From: an uncultured Christensenellaceae bacterium
GTDB taxonomy: Bacteria > Bacillota > Clostridia > Christensenellales > UBA3700
Direction of reading: 5' to 3'
Assembly (NCBI GenBank): GCA_944383905.1
Contig: CALWRI010000013.1
Location: 1-52,336 of the forward strand
DNA: 52,336 bases
Shown in pieces: positions 8,763 to 16,401 of the stretch; within the stretch, counting starts at the first letter, position 1, and each line of letters opens with the position of its first letter. Made by a program: the position numbers and the translations under genes. The notes beneath the pieces were generated by a model. It was not told the DNA's origin, made no database searches, and was given only the letters and a program-made list of their open reading frames with translations.

Positions 8763-11468
8763 TTATTCGACCGTTACGATAACGAGTCCTCTGTAAGAAC
8801 CGTTGCTGAATACGATGATCACGGTGCCTTCGCTCTGCTGATCGCCGCATACCGTAATGCCGGTCTCGCTCTCGTTGCCTGCGGTGACCGTATTGAGCGT
8901 TCCGTCGTTGTCGACGTACTGAACGATCGCGGTTATCTTCGCGCCCGGACCGATCTCGAGAGAGGTCGTCACGTTGTAGATCGTGTTTTTGAGCACGGCG
9001 TTCCTTATCGGATGATCGCCGCCTATGACCGCAAACGCATCGCCGAGTTTTGTTGCGAGAGTCTGACCTATATTTTCGATCGCGACGTATTCCGAAACCG
9101 TCTTATCCTTTCTCGTCTCGCTGTCTCCCAGCGTCTCGTCGTAATAATAGACGTTGTCGATCGTGCCGTTCGTATTGCCCGAGAAGCCGCCGACGTTGTT
9201 GGTGTTTACGGTAACGCCGCCGATGCTGTAAGAATCCGTTATGCTCGCGCCGTCCGCATTAAAGCCGACGAAGCCGCCGACGTAGTTGGAAGAAGAAGCC
9301 TTGACGTTTGCGTAGCAGGCGTTTATCGTGCCGTTGTTGAAACCTACAAAGCCGCCGACCGCGAGATTAGCGGTACCCTGCGCTCTGACGGTATTGCGCT
9401 TCGAGTAGTCGTTGCTGTAATTGGAACCCGCATAGCTGCCGGAAACCGTACCCCCGTTGTACCCGACGAAACCGCCCGCATAATTTGGTTTGGAAAGGGT
9501 TATCGTGCTTTCACTGACGACGTTGCCGCTGTAACTGCCGGATATTATCGTGCCGTAGTTTGCACCGACAAAACCGCCCGCATAGGACTCCGTAACCGCA
9601 ACGACGCTGTCGTCTTCCGCCGCTTCCGCCTTCGCGGTGACGTCTCCTCTCGCATTGGAGAAAGAGATGGCAGCGTTTTGCGCGTTGACGCCTGCAATGC
9701 CGCCCGCAAGCGCCGCCGTGACGTCCGCATAGGTCTGGGACGTAGCAACCGAGCCGTTGTTGATGCCTGCAATGCCGCCCGCCGTCGCGTATTTCGCGTT
9801 GACGCTGCCGATTGCAACGCAATCGTATATCGTGCCGTTGTTGACGCCCGCGATAATACCCGCGGTCTTTGCGGAATCGCTCTCCACGTTGACGTTTACG
9901 AGCTTGAGTCCCGACACCGTCGCTCCGCTCTTCACCTCGCCGAAAAAGCCGACGTTGTCGCCGTCCCCGATGACGGTCATGCCCGAAATGATATAAATGC
10001 CGCCATCGTAAGTGCCGCCGAACGAATCGACGCAAAGCCACTCGTAACCTTCAAAATCTATATTCGCAAGCTGTTTGTATTGCGCGTCGGGTTGCTTTGC
10101 GATATAAGCAAGCTCCGCCGCAGTGTATATCACATATTTGCCGTCGAGAGTGTCCTTGCCGGGAACGACGTAGCTCAAATATTTTTCTTCCGCCTCCACG
10201 GAGCTTCCCGCGATCACGCCGTTGCCGCTTCTCGAAGAGGATATCTCCGCCGTATAGCGCTTGCCGTAATAGGCGAGATTGAGAGGAGGTTCGGTCTCCC
10301 CGTCCGCAGGCATAAACAGACTGTCGACGGAGAAAGTATAGACGTTGTATTCGCCGTCCTTCGTCACGGTGAGTTTTTCCATATCGCTCTCGTTTTCGAG
10401 ATTGAAAGACACTCTCTGCGCGGAAAGGAGCGCTTCTCCGTCCGAATTGTACGGGGTAAGAACAAGAGTGAATGCGGTCACACCGATCATTTGACCGTCG
10501 GAAACGCGCCATACCGCGTTCACGCTGCCGTCATCCCGTTCGTCGAGTACGAGACAGCCCTCGTCGAGCTGCGCGAGCTTGTATATGACGAAATCGTCGT
10601 TTGCGTCCGTCATCTCGCTGTCCTTGTAGACCTCGCCGTCTCCGACCGTCTTGATATGAACGGTATACTCACCGGGAGTCTGAATATTGAAGTTGGACAA
10701 AAGTACGCTGACGCTCGTGCTCGAGGTCGCGTTTACCGTGGTGCTGTAAACCTCGTCGGCATTGTCTTTGTTTCTCGCTTCGAGATAATATGAAGACGCG
10801 TTGGAAACCGAATTCCAATAAACTCTCGTGCTCGTTATGCTGCTCAATACGGGAGCGGCAAGCGTCGCGGTGTTTACAAAAACTTTCGCTTCGCTGTACG
10901 CGCTGTCGCTGCTTTCAGAATTTTCGGGAGCGACAGCTTTGACCTCGATCGTAAAGCTGCCGGGCTTCGTATACTCCTCTTTGTCGAGAGTGTAGCTTGT
11001 GCCGTTGACGTCGGACATCTCTATGATCGCACCATCCGCGCTGATGTCCTTGTCGGTATATCTGACTCTGACGAGGTAGCTTTCCGCACCCTCGACCTCG
11101 TCCCAACTTACGACTTTTGTGATCTCGTCGTAAGAGACGACGGGCTTTTCAAGCATCTGCGTCACGATATATTTGTAATTTTCGCTGTAAGCGCTGTATT
11201 CTTCGCCCTTTTTCGCTCTGACGCGTATATCGTAAGTGCCGATATTCTCGACCTCGACGAAATACATCGGATTCTTCGTTTCGAATTTGCCGAGCCCGGA
11301 AATTTCGACTTCGTAACCTTCCGCCCCGTCAACCGACTGCCAGGTCAGCACGTTGCCGCTCATTTCGAGACCCGTCGGAGCCGCAAGCGTTTCTTTGCAC
11401 GCGGCAAACGACAAGACGAGGCAAACAACCAGCAGTAAAATCGTTGTGATAGCAATTCTTCTTTTCAT
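8763..11468 (-). CDS. Surface lipoprotein with fibronectin-like domains and GLUG repeats
   Basis: This 901-residue exported protein has a signal peptide ending in a lipobox (LSFAAC, cysteine at residue 24). Three fibronectin type III-like modules follow at about 28-110, 115-205 and 207-300, marked by the repeated VTWQSVDGAEGYEVEI / VSWDEVEGAESYLVRV pattern. After a linker region, about residues 510-760 hold at least eight short GLUG-type repeats such as GGIAGINNGS, GGFVGYNGGT and GGFVGFNNGT, which form beta-helix-like stalks in adhesins and surface proteases. No catalytic motif is visible, so it is probably a surface binding or adhesion protein. It is a single-gene unit with its own promoter and terminator. 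Confidence 0.8.
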   Translation of the reverse strand: MKRRIAITTILLLVVCLVLSFAACKETLAAPTGLEMSGNVLTWQSVDGAEGYEVEISGLGKFETKNPMYFVEVENIGTYDIRVRAKKGEEYSAYSENYKYIVTQMLEKPVVSYDEITKVVSWDEVEGAESYLVRVRYTDKDISADGAIIEMSDVNGTSYTLDKEEYTKPGSFTIEVKAVAPENSESSDSAYSEAKVFVNTATLAAPVLSSITSTRVYWNSVSNASSYYLEARNKDNADEVYSTTVNATSSTSVSVLLSNFNIQTPGEYTVHIKTVGDGEVYKDSEMTDANDDFVIYKLAQLDEGCLVLDERDDGSVNAVWRVSDGQMIGVTAFTLVLTPYNSDGEALLSAQRVSFNLENESDMEKLTVTKDGEYNVYTFSVDSLFMPADGETEPPLNLAYYGKRYTAEISSSRSGNGVIAGSSVEAEEKYLSYVVPGKDTLDGKYVIYTAAELAYIAKQPDAQYKQLANIDFEGYEWLCVDSFGGTYDGGIYIISGMTVIGDGDNVGFFGEVKSGATVSGLKLVNVNVESDSAKTAGIIAGVNNGTIYDCVAIGSVNAKYATAGGIAGINNGSVATSQTYADVTAALAGGIAGVNAQNAAISFSNARGDVTAKAEAAEDDSVVAVTESYAGGFVGANYGTIISGSYSGNVVSESTITLSKPNYAGGFVGYNGGTVSGSYAGSNYSNDYSKRNTVRAQGTANLAVGGFVGFNNGTINACYANVKASSSNYVGGFVGFNADGASITDSYSIGGVTVNTNNVGGFSGNTNGTIDNVYYYDETLGDSETRKDKTVSEYVAIENIGQTLATKLGDAFAVIGGDHPIRNAVLKNTIYNVTTSLEIGPGAKITAIVQYVDNDGTLNTVTAGNESETGITVCGDQQSEGTVIIVFSNGSYRGLVIVTVE

Positions 11469-11513
11469 AGATACATCCTTATAGTCCGAATTTTTGTCAA
11501 ACTATGCATAATT

Positions 11514-11542
11514 ATCATAGCAAAGTTCGGCATAAATTACAA
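11514..11542 (-). promoter_or_regulatory. Promoter of the GLUG lipoprotein gene
   Basis: Minus strand TTGTAA (11542-11537), 17 bases, TATGAT (11519-11514), about 45 bases upstream of the ATG at 11468. Confidence 0.55.
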
Positions 11543-11744
11543 GTATTATAATATTATTATTTTATTGCGGAGCAAGAATATCCGCACCCGCTCCCGCACA
11601 TGCTAAAACCTGAAGTCTCTCGCTCCGGATTCTCGCGGCGGCGCCGAAAAGTCACGTTTTTGCAATACTTGTTGATTAATTTCGATGCCCGGAACAAAAA
11701 AAGGCTTAACGGCACTGCAAAACGGCAATGCAAGGCTTTGGGCG

Positions 11745-11773
11745 TTGACTTATGATTTTTTGTGTGGTATATT
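11745..11773 (+). promoter_or_regulatory. Promoter placed so close to the acyltransferase start that the mRNA would be leaderless
   Basis: TTGACT (11745-11750), 17 bases, TATATT (11768-11773). Only six bases separate the -10 element from the ATG at 11780, so transcription would begin at or next to the start codon. No ribosome binding site precedes that ATG. Confidence 0.65.
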
Positions 11774-11779
11774 GTGTTT

Positions 11780-12760
11780 ATGGCTGTAAGAAGAAATATT
11801 TCTCAAAAGGATCTGCTCGCGGAAGATAAGAAAACCCCCGCAGAAAAAGCTGCGGACGAAGAAAACAGATCTATCCCCGACGACGTTCCAGCGAAAGAAA
11901 AAAAGAAAAAAGAAAAATCGCATATAATCCCCGTCAGCGATACCAACGAGTATCCCGAAAACGAGGACGAGCATATGATGGAGAGCAATACGTTCCTCGA
12001 CGTAGTGTTCGACGAGAATTTCGAATACATCATCAGAAATCCGATCAAAAAGTTCTTTGGCTGTCTGCTCTGGATGTTCGGAATGACCCTGCTCCCGATC
12101 GTGACTTTCTTTATGTACGGGTTCAAGGTCAAAAACAAAAAGTATATAAGAAGGATAATAAAGTCGGGTTCGGGCGCGATCACCGTCAGCAACCACGTCC
12201 ATATGATGGACTGCGTCATGGCGTGCCAGACCAACTGGCCGAAAATGAGCTATCTGCCCACGTTGCACACCACCTTCCAGTTGCCTTACGTCAGACACAT
12301 CGTCCACCTTCTCAACGCGTTCCCTATACCCAATACGACGTCGGGAACGAAAAAGTTTATCGAGGAAATGAACGGCCTGCTCCAACGCGGAAAATTCGTG
12401 CACTTCTTCCCCGAAGGCGCTCTGTGGCCGTGGTACGACAAGATCAGGACTTTCAAGCCGGGAGCATTCCACTTTGCGGTCAAAAACAACGTGCCCGTAA
12501 TACCTCTCGCGATCAAATACCGCCCGCGCAAACTGACGAGAATTTTCAGCAAACATCCGCTCGTGAGCATAGAGGTGCTTCCTCCCGTCTATCCCAACGC
12601 GGAGTTGCCCACGAAGATGAGCGTGTACGACCTCACGCAGCGCGTGCACGACGCGATTGCTCAATGCGTGGAATTCAACAATGAAAAGTATTTTTCTCCC
12701 AAAATAAAGAAAAAGCGTTTCTGGCAACGCTCTCCCAAAGAAGAAGCTCAAAACGACTGA
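11780..12760 (+). CDS. 1-acyl-sn-glycerol-3-phosphate acyltransferase family protein (PlsC-like)
   Basis: This 326-residue lysophosphatidate acyltransferase-family enzyme has the catalytic HX4D box in SNHVHMMDCV, motif III FPEGALWPWYDK and motif IV VIPLAIKYRP. It transfers an acyl chain during phospholipid synthesis at the membrane. About 90 N-terminal residues before the domain are highly charged (a KEKKKKEK run, then an acidic stretch), which is more than typical PlsC carries. One hydrophobic segment follows (about 95-117). I chose MAVRRN at 11780, because an upstream in-frame ATG at 11762 would overlap the -10 element. The next Met pair, about 65 residues in, lacks a clear ribosome binding site. 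The exact acyl acceptor is not certain. Confidence 0.85.
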   Translation: MAVRRNISQKDLLAEDKKTPAEKAADEENRSIPDDVPAKEKKKKEKSHIIPVSDTNEYPENEDEHMMESNTFLDVVFDENFEYIIRNPIKKFFGCLLWMFGMTLLPIVTFFMYGFKVKNKKYIRRIIKSGSGAITVSNHVHMMDCVMACQTNWPKMSYLPTLHTTFQLPYVRHIVHLLNAFPIPNTTSGTKKFIEEMNGLLQRGKFVHFFPEGALWPWYDKIRTFKPGAFHFAVKNNVPVIPLAIKYRPRKLTRIFSKHPLVSIEVLPPVYPNAELPTKMSVYDLTQRVHDAIAQCVEFNNEKYFSPKIKKKRFWQRSPKEEAQND

Positions 12761-12765
12761 TATTT

Positions 12766-12791
12766 CCGCCGCAATCCGCGGCGGTTTTTTT
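12766..12791 (+). terminator. Terminator of the acyltransferase gene
   Basis: Stem CCGCCGC / GCGGCGG (12766-12772 with 12778-12784), 5-base loop, then seven T residues. It starts 5 bases after the stop. Confidence 0.9.
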
Positions 12792-12840
12792 ATCACCTGC
12801 TAAAAATACAGTTGACGTCTGCTCCAATAATACAACGTAT

Positions 12841-12882
12841 AAATATTATCCTGTCTGATCTGACAAATATTATCCTGTCTGA
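12841..12882. repeat. Two direct copies of an 18-base sequence
   Basis: AAATATTATCCTGTCTGA occurs at 12841-12858 and again at 12865-12882, separated by only six bases. It directly adjoins the 28-base repeat that begins at 12885. Confidence 0.9.
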
Positions 12883-12884
12883 AA

Positions 12885-12912
12885 TATTACCCTTTTGACT
12901 CAACGAAGTATC
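12885..12912 (+). repeat. 28-base repeat, first copy (second copy at 13129-13156)
   Basis: The sequence from TATTACCCTTTT to GAAGTATC is identical at 12885-12912 and 13129-13156, in direct orientation 244 bases apart. In the second copy it forms the right arm of the inverted repeat at 13035-13204, so the first copy looks like half of a second, truncated element. Confidence 0.9.
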
Positions 12913-13034
12913 GACTCAACTCTCATTGTATATTACACAAAATGCCAAAGAAAAGTGAGGCAGGCGCGACTGTGGACGAGACGGTTTTGTTGCAAGCAAG
13001 GAAAACGCATCACCCTGTTAAGAAAATATAAATC

Positions 13035-13204
13035 GCCGAAGGGAAGAATAAAAAACACAAACGCAGTGTTTTTGACCTGACAAATTTAAGTTCAGACAAG
13101 GCGAGGCGAAAGGGTAATACTCTTGCGGTATTACCCTTTTGACTCAACGAAGTATCAACTTAAATTTGACGGTCAAAATGTGTTTTTTTATTTTTACCTT
13201 CGGC
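13035..13204. repeat. Large nested imperfect inverted repeat (MITE-like element)
   Basis: Five nested pairs share one centre: GCCGAAGG 13035-13042 with CCTTCGGC 13197-13204; an A-rich AATAAAAAACAC block near 13048-13057 with GTGTTTTTTTATT near 13180-13192; TTTTGACC 13070-13077 with GGTCAAAA 13171-13178; CAAATTTAAGTT 13081-13092 with AACTTAAATTTG 13157-13168; and AAAGGGTAATAC 13109-13120 with GTATTACCCTTT 13128-13139 around a 7-base loop. No protein is encoded. The size (about 170 bases) and end-to-end symmetry resemble a non-autonomous transposable element or a long structured RNA. No target-site duplication is obvious to me. Confidence 0.75.
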
Positions 13205-13210
13205 AAAAAT

Positions 13211-13240
13211 AAAAAAACAGGTCGGGGGTTTCCCGACCTG
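13211..13240 (-). terminator. Terminator of the GH3 gene
   Basis: Stem CAGGTCGGG / CCCGACCTG (13218-13226 with 13232-13240) with a 5-base loop. On the minus strand it is followed by seven T residues (13217-13211). Confidence 0.92.
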
Positions 13241-13263
13241 CCTTTTAGAAGGGGGTAGGCTAT

Positions 13264-15684
13264 TTATTTTTTAATAGCCTTGAGTAAAGCAAACAAACCT
13301 TTGAAGAACTTGCCGTTCATCATGATGACGATGCCGTCGACCATCTTCATGTTGAACATGCCCTGCGAACTGAACGCCAGCGACCTGAGAGGAGACGTCT
13401 TCATGACCTCGTAGATCATCAGGAAATTGGGATCGTACTTGTCCGCTTTCATGGACATACGGATGAGCGGCTTCATTATCTTGAGCATAAACCTTGCAAG
13501 ACCGCTCGTATGCGACATGTCTTCAAAACTGTCGTCCGACGTAAACGAACCTTTGACGCATTCGTGCTTGACGCAGGTGACGTTTCCGTCCTTGAAAAGA
13601 GATTTGAAATCATCGTCTCCGACAGGCTTATTGACGTCGGGAGAGAAATACCAGCCTTTTGCCGCAGGAGCGTCTTTGTCGCAATCCCTGCCCGTTACCG
13701 TAACGGTGGTCCTGCATTTGAGCTCTCTGACGTTGCCGCCGACCGCGATCTCGTATTCTCCGCTTTCGACGATCCAATCCTTTTCATTAACATCATAAAA
13801 CGCAAAAGCCCTTTTGTCAAGCGTAAACGTGATCGTTGCGGAACTTTTAGCCGCGACGTCCACTTTGTCGAACGCGCGAAGCTGTATTTTGGGCATATAA
13901 ACGGTCTTGCCGTCGTGCAGGACGTAAAGCTGCACAATCTCCTTGCCGTCCCTGTCTCCCGTATTTTCCACGGTGACGGTAACGGTCAGTTTTTCGTCCG
14001 CGTCCATCTCTTTTTTGTCGGTCTTTATATCGCGGTAATCATAATTTGTATATGACAGACCGAATCCGAAGGGGAACAGCACGGGAGCGTCCACGCTCTC
14101 GAAATATCTGTAACCGACATAAAGTCCTTCGCGGTATTCGACGTTGTATCTGTCTCCCGGGAAGTTTGCGGACGAAGGAACGTGAGACAGCTTGAGCGGA
14201 TAAGTCTCGGCAAGTTTACCGCACGGATTGACCTTGCCGTAAAGCACGTCCACGGTAGCGCCGCCGCTGTTCTGCCCTGCAAGGCCCGCAAGAAGCACGC
14301 CCTTGACGTCGTTTATCCACGGCATCGTTACAACCGCGCCCGTACTCAGAACGACGACGACGTTCTTGTTGACCTTTGCGATCTCGGAGATCAGCGTGTT
14401 GTGCGAAGCGGGCATATCCATATCCTTGCGGTCGAAGCCCTCTGCCTCGTACTCTCCGGGAAGTCCCGCGAAAATAACTACCTTGTCGAAATCCTTTGCC
14501 CTCTCAACAGCTTTTTCTATCAGTTTGGAGCAGTCCTTGCGCGTCTTTTTGTAATAACCTTCTTCAAATTCGAACTGAACGCCTTCTTCGGTCAGCGCGT
14601 CGAGTGCCGATGTGATCTTGTGGCAGTTGATGAATGAGCTGCCCGCACCCTGGAACCTCGGATTGCGAGCCATATCTCCGACCACGAGTATCTTGTCCTT
14701 TTTGGACAAAGGCAGAATCTTGTTTTTGTTTTTGAGAAGCACGCAACACTCGGACGCGGCTTTGCGCGCAAACGCGTCGTGCTCCCCGATATCGTATGTA
14801 GCGCCCTCTTTGCGTTGTCCGTAAAGAGTGAATACAGAGTCGAGAATGCGATCGACGTTTTCGTCGAGCACTTTTTCGTCAAGCGTGCCTGCCTTTACCG
14901 CTTCGACGATCAGCTCGTCGTTCATGCCGCCGCTGGAAGGCATTTCGACATGCATACCCGCTTTCACGCCGTCCACTCTGTGGTTTACGGCGCCCCAATC
15001 GCTTATAACGATGCCCTTGTATCCCCACTCTTTTTCGAGGATCTCGTCGAGAACGTGCACGTTTTCGCTTGCCGACTGACCGTTGATAAGGTTGTATGAA
15101 GCCATGACGGTGGCGGGAGCGCTCTTTTTGACGACCGTTTCAAAAGCGGACAGATAAAGCTCCCTCATCGTGCGCTCGTCGACGACGGCGTTGACCGACA
15201 TACGGTAAGTTTCCTGGTTGTTGACGGCAAAATGTTTGACCGACGTGCCTACGCCCTGCGACTGCACGCCTTCCACAAACGCCGCGCCGAGCTCGCCGCT
15301 CACGCACGGGTCTTCGGAAAAATATTCAAAATTTCTACCGCAAAGGGGCGAACGCTTGATGTTGATGCCGGGACCCAGAACGACCTGTACGCCTTCTTTT
15401 TGAGCTTCTTCGCCCAGACGTTTGCCCAATTCGCGAACGAGATCCTTGTCCCAGGAACACGCTGTCGAACAAGCCAGCGGGAAGCAGGTCGCGTCCACCG
15501 ACACGTTCATATTCGTGCTCACGCCCGAATTTTTCTGCGTCCTCAGACCGTGAGGTCCGTCCGAAACCATGATTTCGGGTATACCGAGTCTCTCGATACC
15601 CTTGAAGTGCCACATGTCTTTGCCGGAACACAGCGACGCTTTTTCTTCAAGCGTCATCTTTGCAATCAAGTCAGCGTATTTCAT
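13264..15684 (-). CDS. Glycoside hydrolase family 3 beta-glycosidase (beta-glucosidase type)
   Basis: This 806-residue enzyme has the GH3 N-terminal barrel (MVSDGPHGLR, LGPGINIKRSPLCGRNFEYFSEDP, SVKHFAVNNQE), the catalytic nucleophile aspartate in GIVISDWGAV, the GH3 C-terminal sandwich and a fibronectin-like C-terminal domain. No signal peptide is present, so it acts inside the cell on imported oligosaccharides. The start at 15684 has GGGAGAAA just upstream; a longer frame to 15783 has no such site. After the fibronectin-like domain come about 130 further residues, rich in Met, Lys and Phe, ending in a hydrophobic amphipathic stretch. These are not part of the minimal GH3 fold. The sugar specificity (glucose, xylose, N-acetylglucosamine) is not readable. 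Confidence 0.9.
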   Translation of the reverse strand: MKYADLIAKMTLEEKASLCSGKDMWHFKGIERLGIPEIMVSDGPHGLRTQKNSGVSTNMNVSVDATCFPLACSTACSWDKDLVRELGKRLGEEAQKEGVQVVLGPGINIKRSPLCGRNFEYFSEDPCVSGELGAAFVEGVQSQGVGTSVKHFAVNNQETYRMSVNAVVDERTMRELYLSAFETVVKKSAPATVMASYNLINGQSASENVHVLDEILEKEWGYKGIVISDWGAVNHRVDGVKAGMHVEMPSSGGMNDELIVEAVKAGTLDEKVLDENVDRILDSVFTLYGQRKEGATYDIGEHDAFARKAASECCVLLKNKNKILPLSKKDKILVVGDMARNPRFQGAGSSFINCHKITSALDALTEEGVQFEFEEGYYKKTRKDCSKLIEKAVERAKDFDKVVIFAGLPGEYEAEGFDRKDMDMPASHNTLISEIAKVNKNVVVVLSTGAVVTMPWINDVKGVLLAGLAGQNSGGATVDVLYGKVNPCGKLAETYPLKLSHVPSSANFPGDRYNVEYREGLYVGYRYFESVDAPVLFPFGFGLSYTNYDYRDIKTDKKEMDADEKLTVTVTVENTGDRDGKEIVQLYVLHDGKTVYMPKIQLRAFDKVDVAAKSSATITFTLDKRAFAFYDVNEKDWIVESGEYEIAVGGNVRELKCRTTVTVTGRDCDKDAPAAKGWYFSPDVNKPVGDDDFKSLFKDGNVTCVKHECVKGSFTSDDSFEDMSHTSGLARFMLKIMKPLIRMSMKADKYDPNFLMIYEVMKTSPLRSLAFSSQGMFNMKMVDGIVIMMNGKFFKGLFALLKAIKK

Positions 15685-15775
15685 CTCTATTTCTCCCAAT
15701 CGGTTTAACCGTACACGCCTTTCGGCGAAATTTCCACCCGTATTTTTGCAAAATCCTAATATTTTGCATTTCAAC

Positions 15776-15790
15776 TGACACACGTTGTCA
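15776..15790. promoter_or_regulatory. Inverted repeat TGACACACGTTGTCA, candidate operator
   Basis: Five-base arms TGACA / TGTCA flank CACGT in the space between the GH3 gene and the divergent small gene, overlapping the latter's -35 element. A repressor bound here could control one or both. The short arms make this tentative. Confidence 0.35.
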
Positions 15791-15813
15791 TGTTTGACCC
15801 TCTATCATTTAAT
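15785..15813 (+). promoter_or_regulatory. Promoter of the small gene at 15845
   Basis: TTGTCA (15785-15790), 17 bases, TTTAAT (15808-15813). Predicted start about 15820, ahead of the GGGAGGA ribosome binding site. Confidence 0.5.
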
Positions 15814-15844
15814 TACAAAACGAAATCCCGGGAGGATCACCATT

Positions 15845-16099
15845 ATGACGTTTCAAGCGTTCGACCTTATAAAAGACAACTGCGGCAACGATCAACACCG
15901 CAATTTCAGCCCTACAATGAGCAACGCAGACAAAATCTTTGCCCGCGCGATAGTAAAAAGACAGCTTCTTGTCGTCAAGGACCTAATGGCGCTTGACAAA
16001 ACATATCCTTCCCTTATCGACAAAGACGTGATCGGCGGTCTTTACGCGCTTTACACCTTGCTTGAAGACAACGTGGACTCAATTACCGTTTCCCGCTAA
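15845..16099 (+). CDS. Small hypothetical protein (84 residues)
   Basis: I do not recognise this protein. It starts at an ATG with GGGAGGA about 9 bases upstream and a plausible promoter, which argues that it is real. The sequence is soluble and mostly helical in appearance (AIVKRQLLVVKDLMALDK, VIGGLYALYTLLEDN), with no signal peptide, cysteine motif or membrane segment. Its last 21 bases overlap the 3' end of the convergent HTH gene at 16079-16294, so the two mRNAs are complementary over that stretch and compete in expression. Function unknown. Confidence 0.65.
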   Translation: MTFQAFDLIKDNCGNDQHRNFSPTMSNADKIFARAIVKRQLLVVKDLMALDKTYPSLIDKDVIGGLYALYTLLEDNVDSITVSR

Positions 16100-16294
16100 A
16101 ACGTGACCGAGAAGTTCGTCCGTAGTTACCCCCAAGAAAGCGGCGATCTTGCAAAGGCAGAGAAGCGACGGCTCGCTCTCTCCTTTCTCATAATGAGAAA
16201 CGGTGCGTTGAGACACGCCTATCTCTTTTGCGATCCTTTGTTGCGAGATGTTTTTCACCTTGCGCAATCTCTTCAGATTTTTTCCAAATTCCAT
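16079..16294 (-). CDS. Small HTH (Cro/C1, XRE family) DNA-binding protein
   Basis: This 71-residue protein is almost entirely a Cro/C1 helix-turn-helix: MEFGKNLKRLRKVKNISQ, then RIAKEIGVSQRTVSHYEKGE as the recognition region, then the fourth-helix segment FLGVTTDELLG. It has its own promoter about 80 bases upstream. No sensor domain is present, so it probably acts as a simple repressor dimer. Its 3' end overlaps the convergent small gene by 21 bases. The target is unknown. Confidence 0.85.
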   Translation of the reverse strand: MEFGKNLKRLRKVKNISQQRIAKEIGVSQRTVSHYEKGESEPSLLCLCKIAAFLGVTTDELLGHVLAGNGN

Positions 16295-16371
16295 GTGTTT
16301 TTAATCCGCACAGTTGATGCGCCCTTCTCAAATATAATGCGAATTTTTATAAAATAATTCACACCTTTTTC

Positions 16372-16401
16372 ATTATAGCACAGGTTTTTTGACTATATCA
16401 A
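16372..16401 (-). promoter_or_regulatory. Promoter of the small HTH gene
   Basis: Minus strand TTGATA (16401-16396), 18 bases, TATAAT (16377-16372), giving a leader of about 70 bases. Confidence 0.65.

Noticed and set aside
8430..8850. Two overlapping minus-strand frames (101 and 72 codons)
   Set aside because: They overlap each other and the terminator and end of the GLUG gene; no ribosome binding sites.
15845..16294. Toxin-antitoxin pair made of the small protein and the HTH protein
   Set aside because: The genes are convergent rather than in one operon, and the small protein shows no toxin-family motif.
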